Translations under genes and position numbers: made by a program
Notes under the pieces: generated by a model
The model's input: the letters and a program-made list of their open reading frames with translations, nothing else
Databases searched by the model: none
Told to the model about the DNA's origin: nothing
Part shown: positions 33,498-43,174 of the stretch, in pieces
How the letters are laid out: every line of letters begins with the position of its first letter
Position numbering within the stretch: position 1 is the stretch's first letter
DNA from: Bacteriovoracaceae bacterium
Lineage (GTDB): Bacteria; Bdellovibrionota; Bacteriovoracia; Bacteriovoracales; Bacteriovoracaceae
Length of the DNA stretch: 64,000 bases
Assembly (NCBI GenBank): GCA_029865945.1
Contig: JARXAH010000014.1
Location: 1-64,000 of the forward strand
Reading direction: 5' to 3'

Positions 33498-35252
33498 ATG
33501 AATAATTATTGGGTTTTGCTAATTATGGCCACGATCCTATCCATCACCGGATGCTCTGACGGAAGAAAAACTTACACCGTCAAGCGATCCGTTCCTGTCA
33601 TTCCTATTAATGCCATTTCAAATACGACTAACGGAGTAAAGGAAGAAAATCCTGAAAAGATAAGGCGAGTTTTTTATAAATATTATGATTCCAAGGCGGA
33701 GGTTTTAGATAACTATGCCTCGAAGTTCACCCACGTTCTCTCAAATGATTCTCAGAAAGTAGTTTGCCGATATGACTACCTACTTTATTTATCGCTCAAT
33801 AGTGAAATAAAAAACTATATCAACGCGCTTAGAAAAAAATACTACACCCAAGATTGGCGATCAAACTACTTAGTCGCAAGTAAAATTTCATCTCCCGAAA
33901 ACGCTACTAATGCTCAAACGTTAGAAAACGTGATTGATAAAATTAACAACAATATAAAGTTGAATACTGACTGTCCCGAAATCCAACCTGGCAGTAATTC
34001 AAGCCTGACGATATCGGTCATCACCTCGGTTATCGACAACTCTGACACCCTGTTTGAAGGATTCAGAATAGAACAAGATAATAAAATTTTTTGCTTTCCT
34101 TGTAAGTCTAGCGTGAATAATGAATTTTACTATGGAGTCGTTTCAACCTTGAAATCGGACCTCTCCAACCCAACGAACGAAAAGACACAAGAAAAATTAA
34201 TCGATGTGTCCTATGCCCAGATCAATACGGGAAGTGCCGGTGCAGAGATTGAAGAAAAATGTAAATTGAGCGAAGCTGATTTTTTTGAAATACAGAAACG
34301 AACCCAAGAGTGGGCCGCAAGAGAAACGGGAATTGATTCCAGTAACTATTCTGAGCTTGGACTAAAAATTACGGATCTTATGAATAACAAATATAAATCC
34401 AGAGATGCGGATGTGGATGCAAAGTATCGTTTAATAGAGGCGGTGAATTCTTACTTTATAGAAAACAAAGATAAACTTAAATGCCCTCTCATTTACAATC
34501 CAAAAGACAACAATGTCTTTGTTAAAATAGTAGACATTTATGCTAGAGACGATCAACGAGTAAATTTCTTAGGACTTAAATTTATTGCTAATGATTTAGA
34601 AACCATCTACTGCTTACCTTGTCAGTCAGATGATAAAACGCCAAATTTATTTTACTATGGGGTTTTTGCACCTAAAAAAAATGTGCCTAATCCCGATATT
34701 TCTAAAAAACCAGTCGACAAAAATCCATTACCATCCTATTTCCCAAGTAATCAAATACAAATCCTTGCTCCTAACGATGGTGAAAGTCCGGAGTTTGCAT
34801 CTTCGCGTTGCTACAAGCAAGCAGATGATTCCAAGTTTTTATTGGGCGGTAGTAAATTTGAAATTCAAGAAATTTGTTTTCAAAAAAAATCTGCTGATCT
34901 AAGCAAGAAAGATGATTATGTTATCGCCATTAATTTTGTTGACGAGACAGCATTGCCTATTCTTATTTCTTCAGTGCCTTCAGATGCATCAACGGATTAT
35001 TTATCTGAATGCACAAAATCTGATAAAGACCTTCCGGAGTATACAACTTGGCTAGCAGACTTAGAGCACAGCTCTGGCGCCACAAGAGAGGCAATGAGTC
35101 TAAGTTTTGGGAAGGCCTTTGTGAAAAATTTCACCTTAAAGCTAGGCAACTTAAGAGCTACGACTGACCTAGTTATTTTACAAGGCACAAAAGAGATGCT
35201 TAAGAAGAAAGTTGAAATCAATTCGTGGAGTAGGCCGGCATGTAGTCCCTAA
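33498..35252 (+). CDS. Lipoprotein with internal duplication
   Basis: This 584-aa protein has a lipoprotein signal (LIMATILSITGC). It contains two related segments: FRIEQDNKIFCFPCKSSVNN with FYYGVVS (about residues 193-220) and LKFIANDLETIYCLPCQSDD with FYYGVFA (about 360-390). Each is preceded by about 130 residues with similar helix patterns and a CP pair (NTDCPEI, KLKCPLI). The C-F/L-PC motif may bind metal or form a disulfide. The C-terminal 180 residues are unique. No known family; an internal gene duplication is the simplest reading. Confidence 0.7.
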   Translation: MNNYWVLLIMATILSITGCSDGRKTYTVKRSVPVIPINAISNTTNGVKEENPEKIRRVFYKYYDSKAEVLDNYASKFTHVLSNDSQKVVCRYDYLLYLSLNSEIKNYINALRKKYYTQDWRSNYLVASKISSPENATNAQTLENVIDKINNNIKLNTDCPEIQPGSNSSLTISVITSVIDNSDTLFEGFRIEQDNKIFCFPCKSSVNNEFYYGVVSTLKSDLSNPTNEKTQEKLIDVSYAQINTGSAGAEIEEKCKLSEADFFEIQKRTQEWAARETGIDSSNYSELGLKITDLMNNKYKSRDADVDAKYRLIEAVNSYFIENKDKLKCPLIYNPKDNNVFVKIVDIYARDDQRVNFLGLKFIANDLETIYCLPCQSDDKTPNLFYYGVFAPKKNVPNPDISKKPVDKNPLPSYFPSNQIQILAPNDGESPEFASSRCYKQADDSKFLLGGSKFEIQEICFQKKSADLSKKDDYVIAINFVDETALPILISSVPSDASTDYLSECTKSDKDLPEYTTWLADLEHSSGATREAMSLSFGKAFVKNFTLKLGNLRATTDLVILQGTKEMLKKKVEINSWSRPACSP

Positions 35253-35370
35253 GCTTTGAAAGCCTGTACTTCTTTATTTCAGGCATCGCTTGATTATCAT
35301 TCAAAAATAACAATGCAAGCGTGTTTTTTTTTGCTATTTTTATAAAAGTTTTTTGTGAAAACCTGTCAAA

Positions 35371-38300
35371 ATGAGGCGCGTTATGGAAATTGGAATGAAC
35401 TCACCCTGCTACTGCGGAAGTAATCATAAATACAAAAATTGCTGCGGGAATTTAAGTAAACAAAATGATTTTCCCTACAAAGCAATTCCTTCGCAAGATA
35501 TCGGCGAATTTTTAACGACTAAACATATCTCAAGAGACGAACTCTCTCCTTTATTTTTTAACTTTTTCGTTTCTCTTAACCGAAATTATGCATCTAATGA
35601 TTACTTTAAACTTGCAGAAGAATTAATTTCAAGACTAAGTGAAGTGACTTTTTATTTCTCAAGAGACAAAAATTTTTCTTTTATTAATTTTTATTTTATG
35701 AATGATTTTTTTAGTTTACGTACAGATCTTGAAGGAAAAATTCTCTTAAGTAAAATCGAGGAAGATAATTTAGAAAAATTTTTTAGGACGACTATTCTTT
35801 ATTGGCTACTTCTCAGACATAAAGAAAAATTTTTTAATTACGAAAGTCATAAGTTTATTTTTTCGGTTAAGCATGAGTTTACTAATGCTGTATTTCCCAT
35901 TGAAACTACCATGGATAGAAACGATTATGATGTTAGCTTTCAATCCCTTCTTTTCCATTGTCCCACTAATTCAGAAGGCAAAGAATTGTTAAATCTGAAT
36001 AGTCCGGCCACTTTATCTCATGGATTGCGCGTTGAAATTCCTCTTCCTTTTCCAGTAGTGGATTCCTATCGATTAAAAATAAGTGAAAAAAAATTTAAAT
36101 ATCCGTTGGTTGCGGCAGAAGCTGGAATTGAAGCACATGAATTCATTTCAAAAAGTTCCGTTAAAATCAAAAATCAAGGCCCTAAGCTTTATTTTCTCTT
36201 TAAAGAGCAGGGAAGAGAGGTCTGTCTTGAACTCCGTGATTTGTTATATCACCCATTTTTTAACTATCTACCTGACTCTTTGAGAGAAGAATGTTTTCAT
36301 TTTTTTGACTTTAAGCTCACTAGAATAAGAGAAATCAGAGATGACTACTGGAAAAGTTATCGATTCACGAAACTCCAATATTCATCCTCTGGTGGCTTCG
36401 AAGCAACGGAAGATGAAAGCTTATATCACGTTGGTTTTGTGAATTTTGTTTTAAATATGTACCCAGAAATTGAAATTAAAAAAATAAAAAATCGTTTTTA
36501 CTTTGATTTCATGGGGCACGTACTCACCCAATTTTTAAGAAATTCAAGCGTAGAAAATCTCACTGAAACACCAATTCCTTCCTATTTTTCTATTGATGGC
36601 AAAATCAAATTTCCTCTCTCCGCTATAGATGTTGAAGATAGGGACGCATTAATAAAACCCAAACTATCTTTTTTGTATGATGAAAAAAATATTTCTTATA
36701 TATATAACCTATCTACTCCCTCTCAATTTTCAGAGGAATTCATTTATTCCAGTGATCCTAAATCTGGGTTGCGCGTCCTCTATTCCAATAAAAATTTTAT
36801 TTTAACGCTAAGTAACGAATGTGATATCGATTCCTTAAAATATGAAATTAAAAGTTTTTTAAATCGGCATGATAAAAGAATTCCATGCGAAGAACAACCT
36901 TTTGATAGTGGCCATAAGTTTGTTTTTTTTCCTAACAACTATCATCATTTGATTAATATCGAAAATAGCTTTAATCATTTTGCTAATTTCAAAAGAAAGC
37001 TTCACTATCATTTCATAATTGATTCCTCAATTGCCAACCGAACGGCACCAAAAAATTTAAAATCTCAAATTCATATAGATCGTTTTGATAGCAATGAGAT
37101 GATTTTTAAAATTTGTTTAAATGATCCTGAAAATTCTAAATATAATCTTAACTTTAACTATTTTTGGATAAAAGTTTTCTTAGAAGGATTCAATAAAGGA
37201 ATCAATGGTGCCTGCTATGGGGAGTTAAAGGAATACGCCTCAAAAGAGGACGAAATGAGTAGACATTTTGATTTACTCTACTGCAGGCATGCAGGAATTT
37301 TTCGATATCTCTCCATGAAAATTTTTGATTATCTAGATTATCATTTCATCAAAAACCCGATTAATTTTTTGATGCAAAGAGATGAGAAATTTTTAAATGA
37401 CTGTATCGATGAAACCTGCAAAATTTTGGCCGAGGGTAGAGATGATCAAAAAATTTCAGCAACCCTTGCAAGCTATATAAAAGTTTTTATCAAAAATACT
37501 ATTTTTGAGCTCACGGCCCCCCAACTTAACCTTTCCTATCTTCAGGGCCCTATTGTCGTCTCGAGGTACGAGGCCTTTAGTGAAAATATAAAATTCTTGC
37601 TCATGCTCTACACTACCGCCTTCCCATCATCTTCACCAATATCTGGTTTTATTAAATCTAAAAGTTCAGACGTAAAGTTTACTCTTAATCCAAATGAGCA
37701 ATTTAATTTCAAAAATCCTTTTGATAGCAAGATTATTCCACTTCTTAATTTCTGTTCCTACGAAATGAAAATTGAACTAAAAAAACTTCCGGCCAACTAT
37801 ATGGATTTACTTCTCAGCAATCCTGCTATCGAAATTTATTTAGGAGGAAAAAAAATTCAGGAATTGAATGAATCGGATTTTCAATCACAACTATCCATGA
37901 AGGAATCTAAGGGGGAAATTGATTGGTTTTCTTTAAATCCAGAGATTTTTTTCCAAGGAAAAAAAATTGATATTCAAAAAGCGTTTGATAATCCCCAAGG
38001 GCCCATTATTGAACATGAAGGAAATTTTTATTTGATCAACAAAAGAAAACTACCTTCCATAAAATGGCTAGAATTTTTTTGGAATCAAATGAAGCAAAGG
38101 AATACCAAAAAAAAATCAGCGATTCTTGGACATGAAAATTATGTGCAACAAGAACGATCGTGGGCACTAGAAATGCTGGCTTTACACCAATCAGGAGTAA
38201 AGGTCGTAGGAGGTGATAAGTGGGAAGAATTAAAATCTAAATATGAAGGGTTAGGAAAAAATCTTAGTTACCCTCCCACTAAGGCCAATCAATCGATTCC

Positions 38301-39774
38301 ACTACTACCTTATCAAAGAGAAGGAATTAGTTGGCTAGTCGATCTTTATGAATTGGGTTTGGGTGGAATCTTGGCCGATGATATGGGTCTAGGTAAAACC
38401 ATTCAAGCGCTCAGTTTTATAGATCACTTGCGGGAAAAAAATACTTTGGGTGCGGTCCTTATTGTTGTCCCATCTTCACTCGTTTTTAATTGGATACATG
38501 AGTCTAATAAATTTACACCTTTGCTTAAGTTAAAAAGCTATAGCGAAATTATCAAAGAAAATAGAAACGATGATTCCTTTAGTGAGTTGCCCACTCAAAT
38601 TATCATCGCAACCTATGGACAACTCCTCCATAATGAATCTTGGTTTTTAAAGTATAGATGGAATTTGGTTTTATTTGATGAAGCTCAAAATTTAAAAAAT
38701 ATTGTGGCATCAAGAACGGCGAGTGCAAGAAAACTAAAGGCGAATATGAAAGTTGCCTTAAGTGGAACGCCGATGGAAAATCATTATGGAGAATTTTATT
38801 CGCTGGTGGATTTAGTTGTACCTGGTGCCTTGGGTGAATATGATAAATTTAAAAAAGATTTTCAATTAAATTCGAAAATTTCAGATCGAGATTATTTCGA
38901 TCCAAGAAATGTGGAATTTTTGAAACTTAAAACGAAGCCGATTGTTTTAAGAAGAAAGAAAAGTGAAATTTTAAGTCATCTTCCAGAAAAAATTGAGAGT
39001 GAGATACTGCTATCATTCGATAAGAAACAAGAAAAAATTTATCGAGACATAGCCATTGCCTGCAATAATAATGTCCAAATTGCTATTCAAAATAAGGGCG
39101 AGTTAAATACCCAAATTGAAATGCTTGCCGCTTTATTAAAACTGAGACAAGTTTGTAGCTCGCCCAAATTAATTAAAAACTTAGATAAGAAGTTAGAATA
39201 TAAAGACGATTCTCCCAAGATTGAACGGCTCGGTGAAATGATTGAAGAAATTTATAGCACAGCGGAATCGGTTCTTGTTTTCACAACTTTCCTTACTACG
39301 ATTGATTTGATTAGTGAAAAATTAAAGGAAAAAAATATTGATCATAAGATCATTAGTGGGCAAACATCGCTTGCGGACAGAAAAAATATTTTGGCGGAAT
39401 TTACCCATTCGACAGCGCCCATGGTTCTGATTATGACACTCAAGACGGGAGGTGTGGGCCTAAATCTAACGAAAGCAAGATATGTGATCCACTTTGAGCC
39501 TTGGTGGAATCCGGCGGTAGAAAATCAGGCCACTGATCGCAGCCACCGGATGGGACAAAATAAAAATGTTCACGTCTATCGCTTGCTCATGAATCATTCG
39601 GTGGAAGAAAAAATCGGTCAGCTGAAAAGTAGAAAAGGTAAATTATTTGATGCCCTATTTGAGGATAAAGATTTTAATCCAGACGAAGTTGGGGGTTCAA
39701 TCGATATTGACGCAAATAAGGTAAAAACAAATTCTCGTTTATCTAAAGACGATTTTACATATCTGCTATCTTGA
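35371..39774 (+). CDS. SNF2-family helicase with N-terminal SEC-C motif
   Basis: This 1467-aa protein starts with a SEC-C zinc motif (NSPCYCGSNHKYKNCCG, about residues 9-25), then about 950 residues with no named domain. The SNF2 ATPase fills the C-terminal 480 residues: Walker A ILADDMGLGKTIQALSF (about 1003), DEAQ box LFDEAQNLKN, SGTPMENHYGEF, and the C-lobe with KTGGVGLNLTKARYVIHFEP and QATDRSHRMGQ. The long middle may be a DNA or protein recognition region. Such large bacterial SNF2 proteins resemble HepA/RapA relatives, and some are found in defence islands, but no partner gene lies next to it; radA is convergent, overlapping by 9 bp. Confidence 0.9.
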   Translation: MRRVMEIGMNSPCYCGSNHKYKNCCGNLSKQNDFPYKAIPSQDIGEFLTTKHISRDELSPLFFNFFVSLNRNYASNDYFKLAEELISRLSEVTFYFSRDKNFSFINFYFMNDFFSLRTDLEGKILLSKIEEDNLEKFFRTTILYWLLLRHKEKFFNYESHKFIFSVKHEFTNAVFPIETTMDRNDYDVSFQSLLFHCPTNSEGKELLNLNSPATLSHGLRVEIPLPFPVVDSYRLKISEKKFKYPLVAAEAGIEAHEFISKSSVKIKNQGPKLYFLFKEQGREVCLELRDLLYHPFFNYLPDSLREECFHFFDFKLTRIREIRDDYWKSYRFTKLQYSSSGGFEATEDESLYHVGFVNFVLNMYPEIEIKKIKNRFYFDFMGHVLTQFLRNSSVENLTETPIPSYFSIDGKIKFPLSAIDVEDRDALIKPKLSFLYDEKNISYIYNLSTPSQFSEEFIYSSDPKSGLRVLYSNKNFILTLSNECDIDSLKYEIKSFLNRHDKRIPCEEQPFDSGHKFVFFPNNYHHLINIENSFNHFANFKRKLHYHFIIDSSIANRTAPKNLKSQIHIDRFDSNEMIFKICLNDPENSKYNLNFNYFWIKVFLEGFNKGINGACYGELKEYASKEDEMSRHFDLLYCRHAGIFRYLSMKIFDYLDYHFIKNPINFLMQRDEKFLNDCIDETCKILAEGRDDQKISATLASYIKVFIKNTIFELTAPQLNLSYLQGPIVVSRYEAFSENIKFLLMLYTTAFPSSSPISGFIKSKSSDVKFTLNPNEQFNFKNPFDSKIIPLLNFCSYEMKIELKKLPANYMDLLLSNPAIEIYLGGKKIQELNESDFQSQLSMKESKGEIDWFSLNPEIFFQGKKIDIQKAFDNPQGPIIEHEGNFYLINKRKLPSIKWLEFFWNQMKQRNTKKKSAILGHENYVQQERSWALEMLALHQSGVKVVGGDKWEELKSKYEGLGKNLSYPPTKANQSIPLLPYQREGISWLVDLYELGLGGILADDMGLGKTIQALSFIDHLREKNTLGAVLIVVPSSLVFNWIHESNKFTPLLKLKSYSEIIKENRNDDSFSELPTQIIIATYGQLLHNESWFLKYRWNLVLFDEAQNLKNIVASRTASARKLKANMKVALSGTPMENHYGEFYSLVDLVVPGALGEYDKFKKDFQLNSKISDRDYFDPRNVEFLKLKTKPIVLRRKKSEILSHLPEKIESEILLSFDKKQEKIYRDIAIACNNNVQIAIQNKGELNTQIEMLAALLKLRQVCSSPKLIKNLDKKLEYKDDSPKIERLGEMIEEIYSTAESVLVFTTFLTTIDLISEKLKEKNIDHKIISGQTSLADRKNILAEFTHSTAPMVLIMTLKTGGVGLNLTKARYVIHFEPWWNPAVENQATDRSHRMGQNKNVHVYRLLMNHSVEEKIGQLKSRKGKLFDALFEDKDFNPDEVGGSIDIDANKVKTNSRLSKDDFTYLLS

Positions 39775-41190
39775 TAATTTTGAGACATAGGGCCCAAGCT
39801 CAGTAATTTTTGTTAGCGGTATCAAAAATGAAGCACTCTTATCATCGCTCTCTTTTTGATACTTTTCTAACAGCTCTTGATTTGACCTTGAGCTTAAAAA
39901 TACTTTTTCGTGCCCAAATTTTTCTAATTCTTTTATTCGCTGCTCTTGTTGAGGGACAGGCCTAATTTCTCCTGTAAGGCCGACTTCGCCAATGAAAACC
40001 CATTTCTCTGATAGGCCATGCTTAAAGTAAGAACTAAGAATGGAAGCAATGATACTTAAGTCTGCGTCTCGTGAAGTCACCTTCATGCCGCCCACTAAAT
40101 TCACAAAAATATCAAAAAACGAAAGTTGAATATCAAAATATTTTTCAATGATCGCCACCAGCATGGAGAGGCGATTTTGATCAATGCCTTGAGTGGTGCG
40201 ACGACCATTGCCCATGCGATTCTCCACAACCAGCGCTTGGATTTCTAGAAAGAGGGGGCGACTTCCTTCCATAATGCACGTCACTGAGCGGCCGAAGGAG
40301 CCTTCAAAACCTTTATCTAAAAAATAAAGCGACGGGTTTTCCACAGGAATGAGGCCGCGACTTCCCATTTCAAAGAGGCCAACTTCATCACAATTTCCAA
40401 AACGATTTTTTACCGCTCGCACAATTCGGTAAAAATGATTTTGATCACCTTCGAAATAAAGCACGGTATCCACCATGTGCTCGAGCACTTTGGGGCCAGC
40501 GATATTTCCTTCTTTAGTCACGTGGCCAATCACGAAAGTGGTGATACCTTGCGCCTTAGCGAGATTGACGAGCTCATAGGTGACTTCGCGAATTTGACTG
40601 ACCGTTCCGCCAGCGGAGGATAAATTTTCGCTCACGGTAGTTTGAATGGAATCGAGCACCAAAAATTTAGGTTTGATTTTTCTTAAGGATTCGACAATTT
40701 GCTCCCACCTAGTTTCGTGTTGCAAATAAATGTTTTTAGATTTTATTCCCAGACGATGGGCGCGACCCGATACTTGCGACTCACTTTCTTCGCCGCTCAC
40801 ATAGAGAACTTTTTCTTCTGAAAATAATAATCCTAAATTTCCACAAAGCTCTAAGAGTAGAGTGGATTTTCCAATCCCGGGTTCGCCCCCCACCAACACC
40901 ACAGAGCATAGGGTTAGGCCGTTTCCTAGTACCCGGTCTAATTCTGAAATTCCTGTTTTAATTTTATCTGATTCGGTGAGCGAAACTTCACACATGAGGA
41001 TTGGGCCTTTGGGTGCGTGCCCCATGACGCCTGGTAAATTTCCCGCGGCCAAATTGCTTTTCGTTTTATTCACAATTTCTTCTACGAAGGAATTCCACTG
41101 TCCACACTCGGGACATTTTCCGAGCCACTTGGCACTCTTATATCCACATTCTTGACATTCAAATTGGGTTTTTGTTTTTGCTGCCGCCAC
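39766..41190 (-). CDS. radA: DNA repair protein RadA
   Basis: RadA helps branch migration in recombination repair. The 474-aa protein has the N-terminal zinc finger CQECGYKSAKWLGKCPECG (about residues 11-29), Walker A GGEPGIGKSTLLLELCG, the RadA-specific KNRFG motif in VKNRFGNCDEVG, and the Lon-like C-terminal domain with VGGMKVTSRDADLSIIA. Its start touches the end of ligA, so the two are an operon. The 3' end overlaps the SNF2 gene by 9 bp on the other strand. Confidence 0.95.
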   Translation of the reverse strand: MAAAKTKTQFECQECGYKSAKWLGKCPECGQWNSFVEEIVNKTKSNLAAGNLPGVMGHAPKGPILMCEVSLTESDKIKTGISELDRVLGNGLTLCSVVLVGGEPGIGKSTLLLELCGNLGLLFSEEKVLYVSGEESESQVSGRAHRLGIKSKNIYLQHETRWEQIVESLRKIKPKFLVLDSIQTTVSENLSSAGGTVSQIREVTYELVNLAKAQGITTFVIGHVTKEGNIAGPKVLEHMVDTVLYFEGDQNHFYRIVRAVKNRFGNCDEVGLFEMGSRGLIPVENPSLYFLDKGFEGSFGRSVTCIMEGSRPLFLEIQALVVENRMGNGRRTTQGIDQNRLSMLVAIIEKYFDIQLSFFDIFVNLVGGMKVTSRDADLSIIASILSSYFKHGLSEKWVFIGEVGLTGEIRPVPQQEQRIKELEKFGHEKVFLSSRSNQELLEKYQKESDDKSASFLIPLTKITELGPYVSKLSR

Positions 41191-43127
41191 TAGGTCATCC
41201 TTTTGAAAAATTCTTCTTCACTGAGAATAGGAATTTGAAATTTTTTGGCATTAAGAAATTTTGAAGAAGTTGAATCCGTTTCATTGGTGATTAAATAATT
41301 TGTTTGCTTATTCACAGAGGAAACAACAAGTCCGCCATGGGCCTTAATTTCATCCTCGATGTCCGATCGCTTACGAGAAAGCGCACCCGTGATGCAAATT
41401 TTTTGTCCTTGAAGGGAACTGCCCTTCACTTCTCTTAAGTTAGTTTCCTCTTTAAATTCAAACCCCACGTTCATGAGTTCAGAAATTAATTTATTTTTTT
41501 GTTTTAAACTTAAAATGAGTTCACTGGCAGATTTCTCTGCAAAACCATCAATTGCTATGATCTCTTCTTGAGTGAGATTTAAAAATTTAGGCAGCGTATT
41601 AAAACCACGATCGATTAATTTTTCAATTTTATTTTTGGAGACGCCACTTAAACCCAAAGCACCCAAAAAAGTGGTGAGCGTCGCCTTCTCTTTGGCGGTT
41701 TTGATATTTTGAATAATTTTGGCGGCCATTTTTTCTTTCACCTTATCAAGCGAGAGCAGTTTGGCCTCATTTAGATGAAACAAATCACTCACACTTTTAA
41801 TCAGACCTACCTTAACCATTTCCTCGATTCGCTTTTCACTTAAATCATCAATCCCTATTTGCGATGCAAAATAGATCATTTCCTGCAGTAACTTTTGGGG
41901 GCACGTTTCATTTATGCAACGAATCCACATATCATATTCCACCAACAATTCACTCAGGCAGCTAGGACAATTTGTAGGAACGACAAAGGGAGCTTCGGCC
42001 GATTTTATCACCCGCAAAAATTTAGGGATAACTTCTCCAGACCTAATGATTTCAATTTTATCACCGGCCTTTAACTGAAAGGATTTCACTTGTCCGTAGT
42101 TGTGCAGCGTCACTCTTCCAATTGTTGCCCCACTTAAGGTAACCGGGTCAATATGGGCGACCGGAGTACAAATTCCATTTCGCGACACACCCCACTCAAT
42201 AGTTTGAATCGTAGTGATGTCCGTGGCGCCTGGAAACTTGAAGGCCATCTTGTAGCGCGGGTGATGATTGGTGAGGCCTAGGGAATTTTGCACACCTATG
42301 TCATTGATCGTAAATACTAGGCCGTCGATGAGCATTTCCCCATCCCCCATAAATTCCCTAGCGTTTTCAATAAAAGATTCCAGATCCTTGGGAGTGCTAC
42401 AAAGTTCATGCACGGGAATTTGAAATTTCATTTCACCTAAAAAATTTAATTTTCCCGCTTCATTTTTGAAACTTCGTTTACCCAAATAATCAAACGACAC
42501 AAAATCTAAATACTGGGCCAAGTAGGTGTGCTCTTTGCGACCCAAAATGCCGGCCACAATGTTTCGCTGAGAGGTGGGGGGAGTGAGCCCTTCACTCGAC
42601 ATTCGCTCAATGAGTTTTTTAAAATTCATTTCCTTGCAAAAAATTTCGCCGCGTACTTCCCACTCACCAGCATCGCTCTCATGTTCAACTATTTTGGGAA
42701 TGCTGGGAATAGAAAGTGCTTTAAGGGTGATATTTTCTCCCACCTCTCCGTCACCCCGAGTTTTCGCAAGAAATAGTTTGCCGTCTCTATAAACTAAAGA
42801 GCAGGAACTTCCATCGTACTTATACATTCCTACGACATCGTGTCCTTCGGCCCACTTTGTTAATTCACTTATTTCATACACTTTATCGAGAGAGAGCATT
42901 TTAGTTTGGTGAGCAACCTTCGTACCATCTTGTTTTTGAATGGCTCCGACTTGAGTGAGAACAAAATTTTCTGGATCTAACTTTTTAAGTTTACGTTCTA
43001 GCTCATCGTACTCTTCATCGCTGATGGCGGCATCGCCGCGGTAGTATAAATCTTTATGATAGAGAATTTGTTCGGTTAAGTTTTTAATGACATCTTCAAG
43101 GGCATTTACGGATTTTTTGGAATTCAT
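41190..43127 (-). CDS. ligA: NAD-dependent DNA ligase
   Basis: LigA seals nicks using NAD+. I start it at ATG 43127 (MNSKKSVNALED); the frame extends eight codons further. The adenylation motif is GMYKYDGSS (KxDG, about residues 107-110), with VRGEIFC and the oligonucleotide-binding fold (GRVTLHN) after it. Four zinc cysteines are in CPSC and CINETC, then helix-hairpin-helix repeats (GALGLSGVSKNKIEKL) and a C-terminal BRCT domain (GQKICITGALSRKR). All domains are in order; 645 aa is close to the usual length. Confidence 0.95.
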   Translation of the reverse strand: MNSKKSVNALEDVIKNLTEQILYHKDLYYRGDAAISDEEYDELERKLKKLDPENFVLTQVGAIQKQDGTKVAHQTKMLSLDKVYEISELTKWAEGHDVVGMYKYDGSSCSLVYRDGKLFLAKTRGDGEVGENITLKALSIPSIPKIVEHESDAGEWEVRGEIFCKEMNFKKLIERMSSEGLTPPTSQRNIVAGILGRKEHTYLAQYLDFVSFDYLGKRSFKNEAGKLNFLGEMKFQIPVHELCSTPKDLESFIENAREFMGDGEMLIDGLVFTINDIGVQNSLGLTNHHPRYKMAFKFPGATDITTIQTIEWGVSRNGICTPVAHIDPVTLSGATIGRVTLHNYGQVKSFQLKAGDKIEIIRSGEVIPKFLRVIKSAEAPFVVPTNCPSCLSELLVEYDMWIRCINETCPQKLLQEMIYFASQIGIDDLSEKRIEEMVKVGLIKSVSDLFHLNEAKLLSLDKVKEKMAAKIIQNIKTAKEKATLTTFLGALGLSGVSKNKIEKLIDRGFNTLPKFLNLTQEEIIAIDGFAEKSASELILSLKQKNKLISELMNVGFEFKEETNLREVKGSSLQGQKICITGALSRKRSDIEDEIKAHGGLVVSSVNKQTNYLITNETDSTSSKFLNAKKFQIPILSEEEFFKRMT

Positions 43128-43174
43128 AGTTGGTAGTTTAAAAAAAACCACTACCCCTTTGCAAGCTTCATCTT

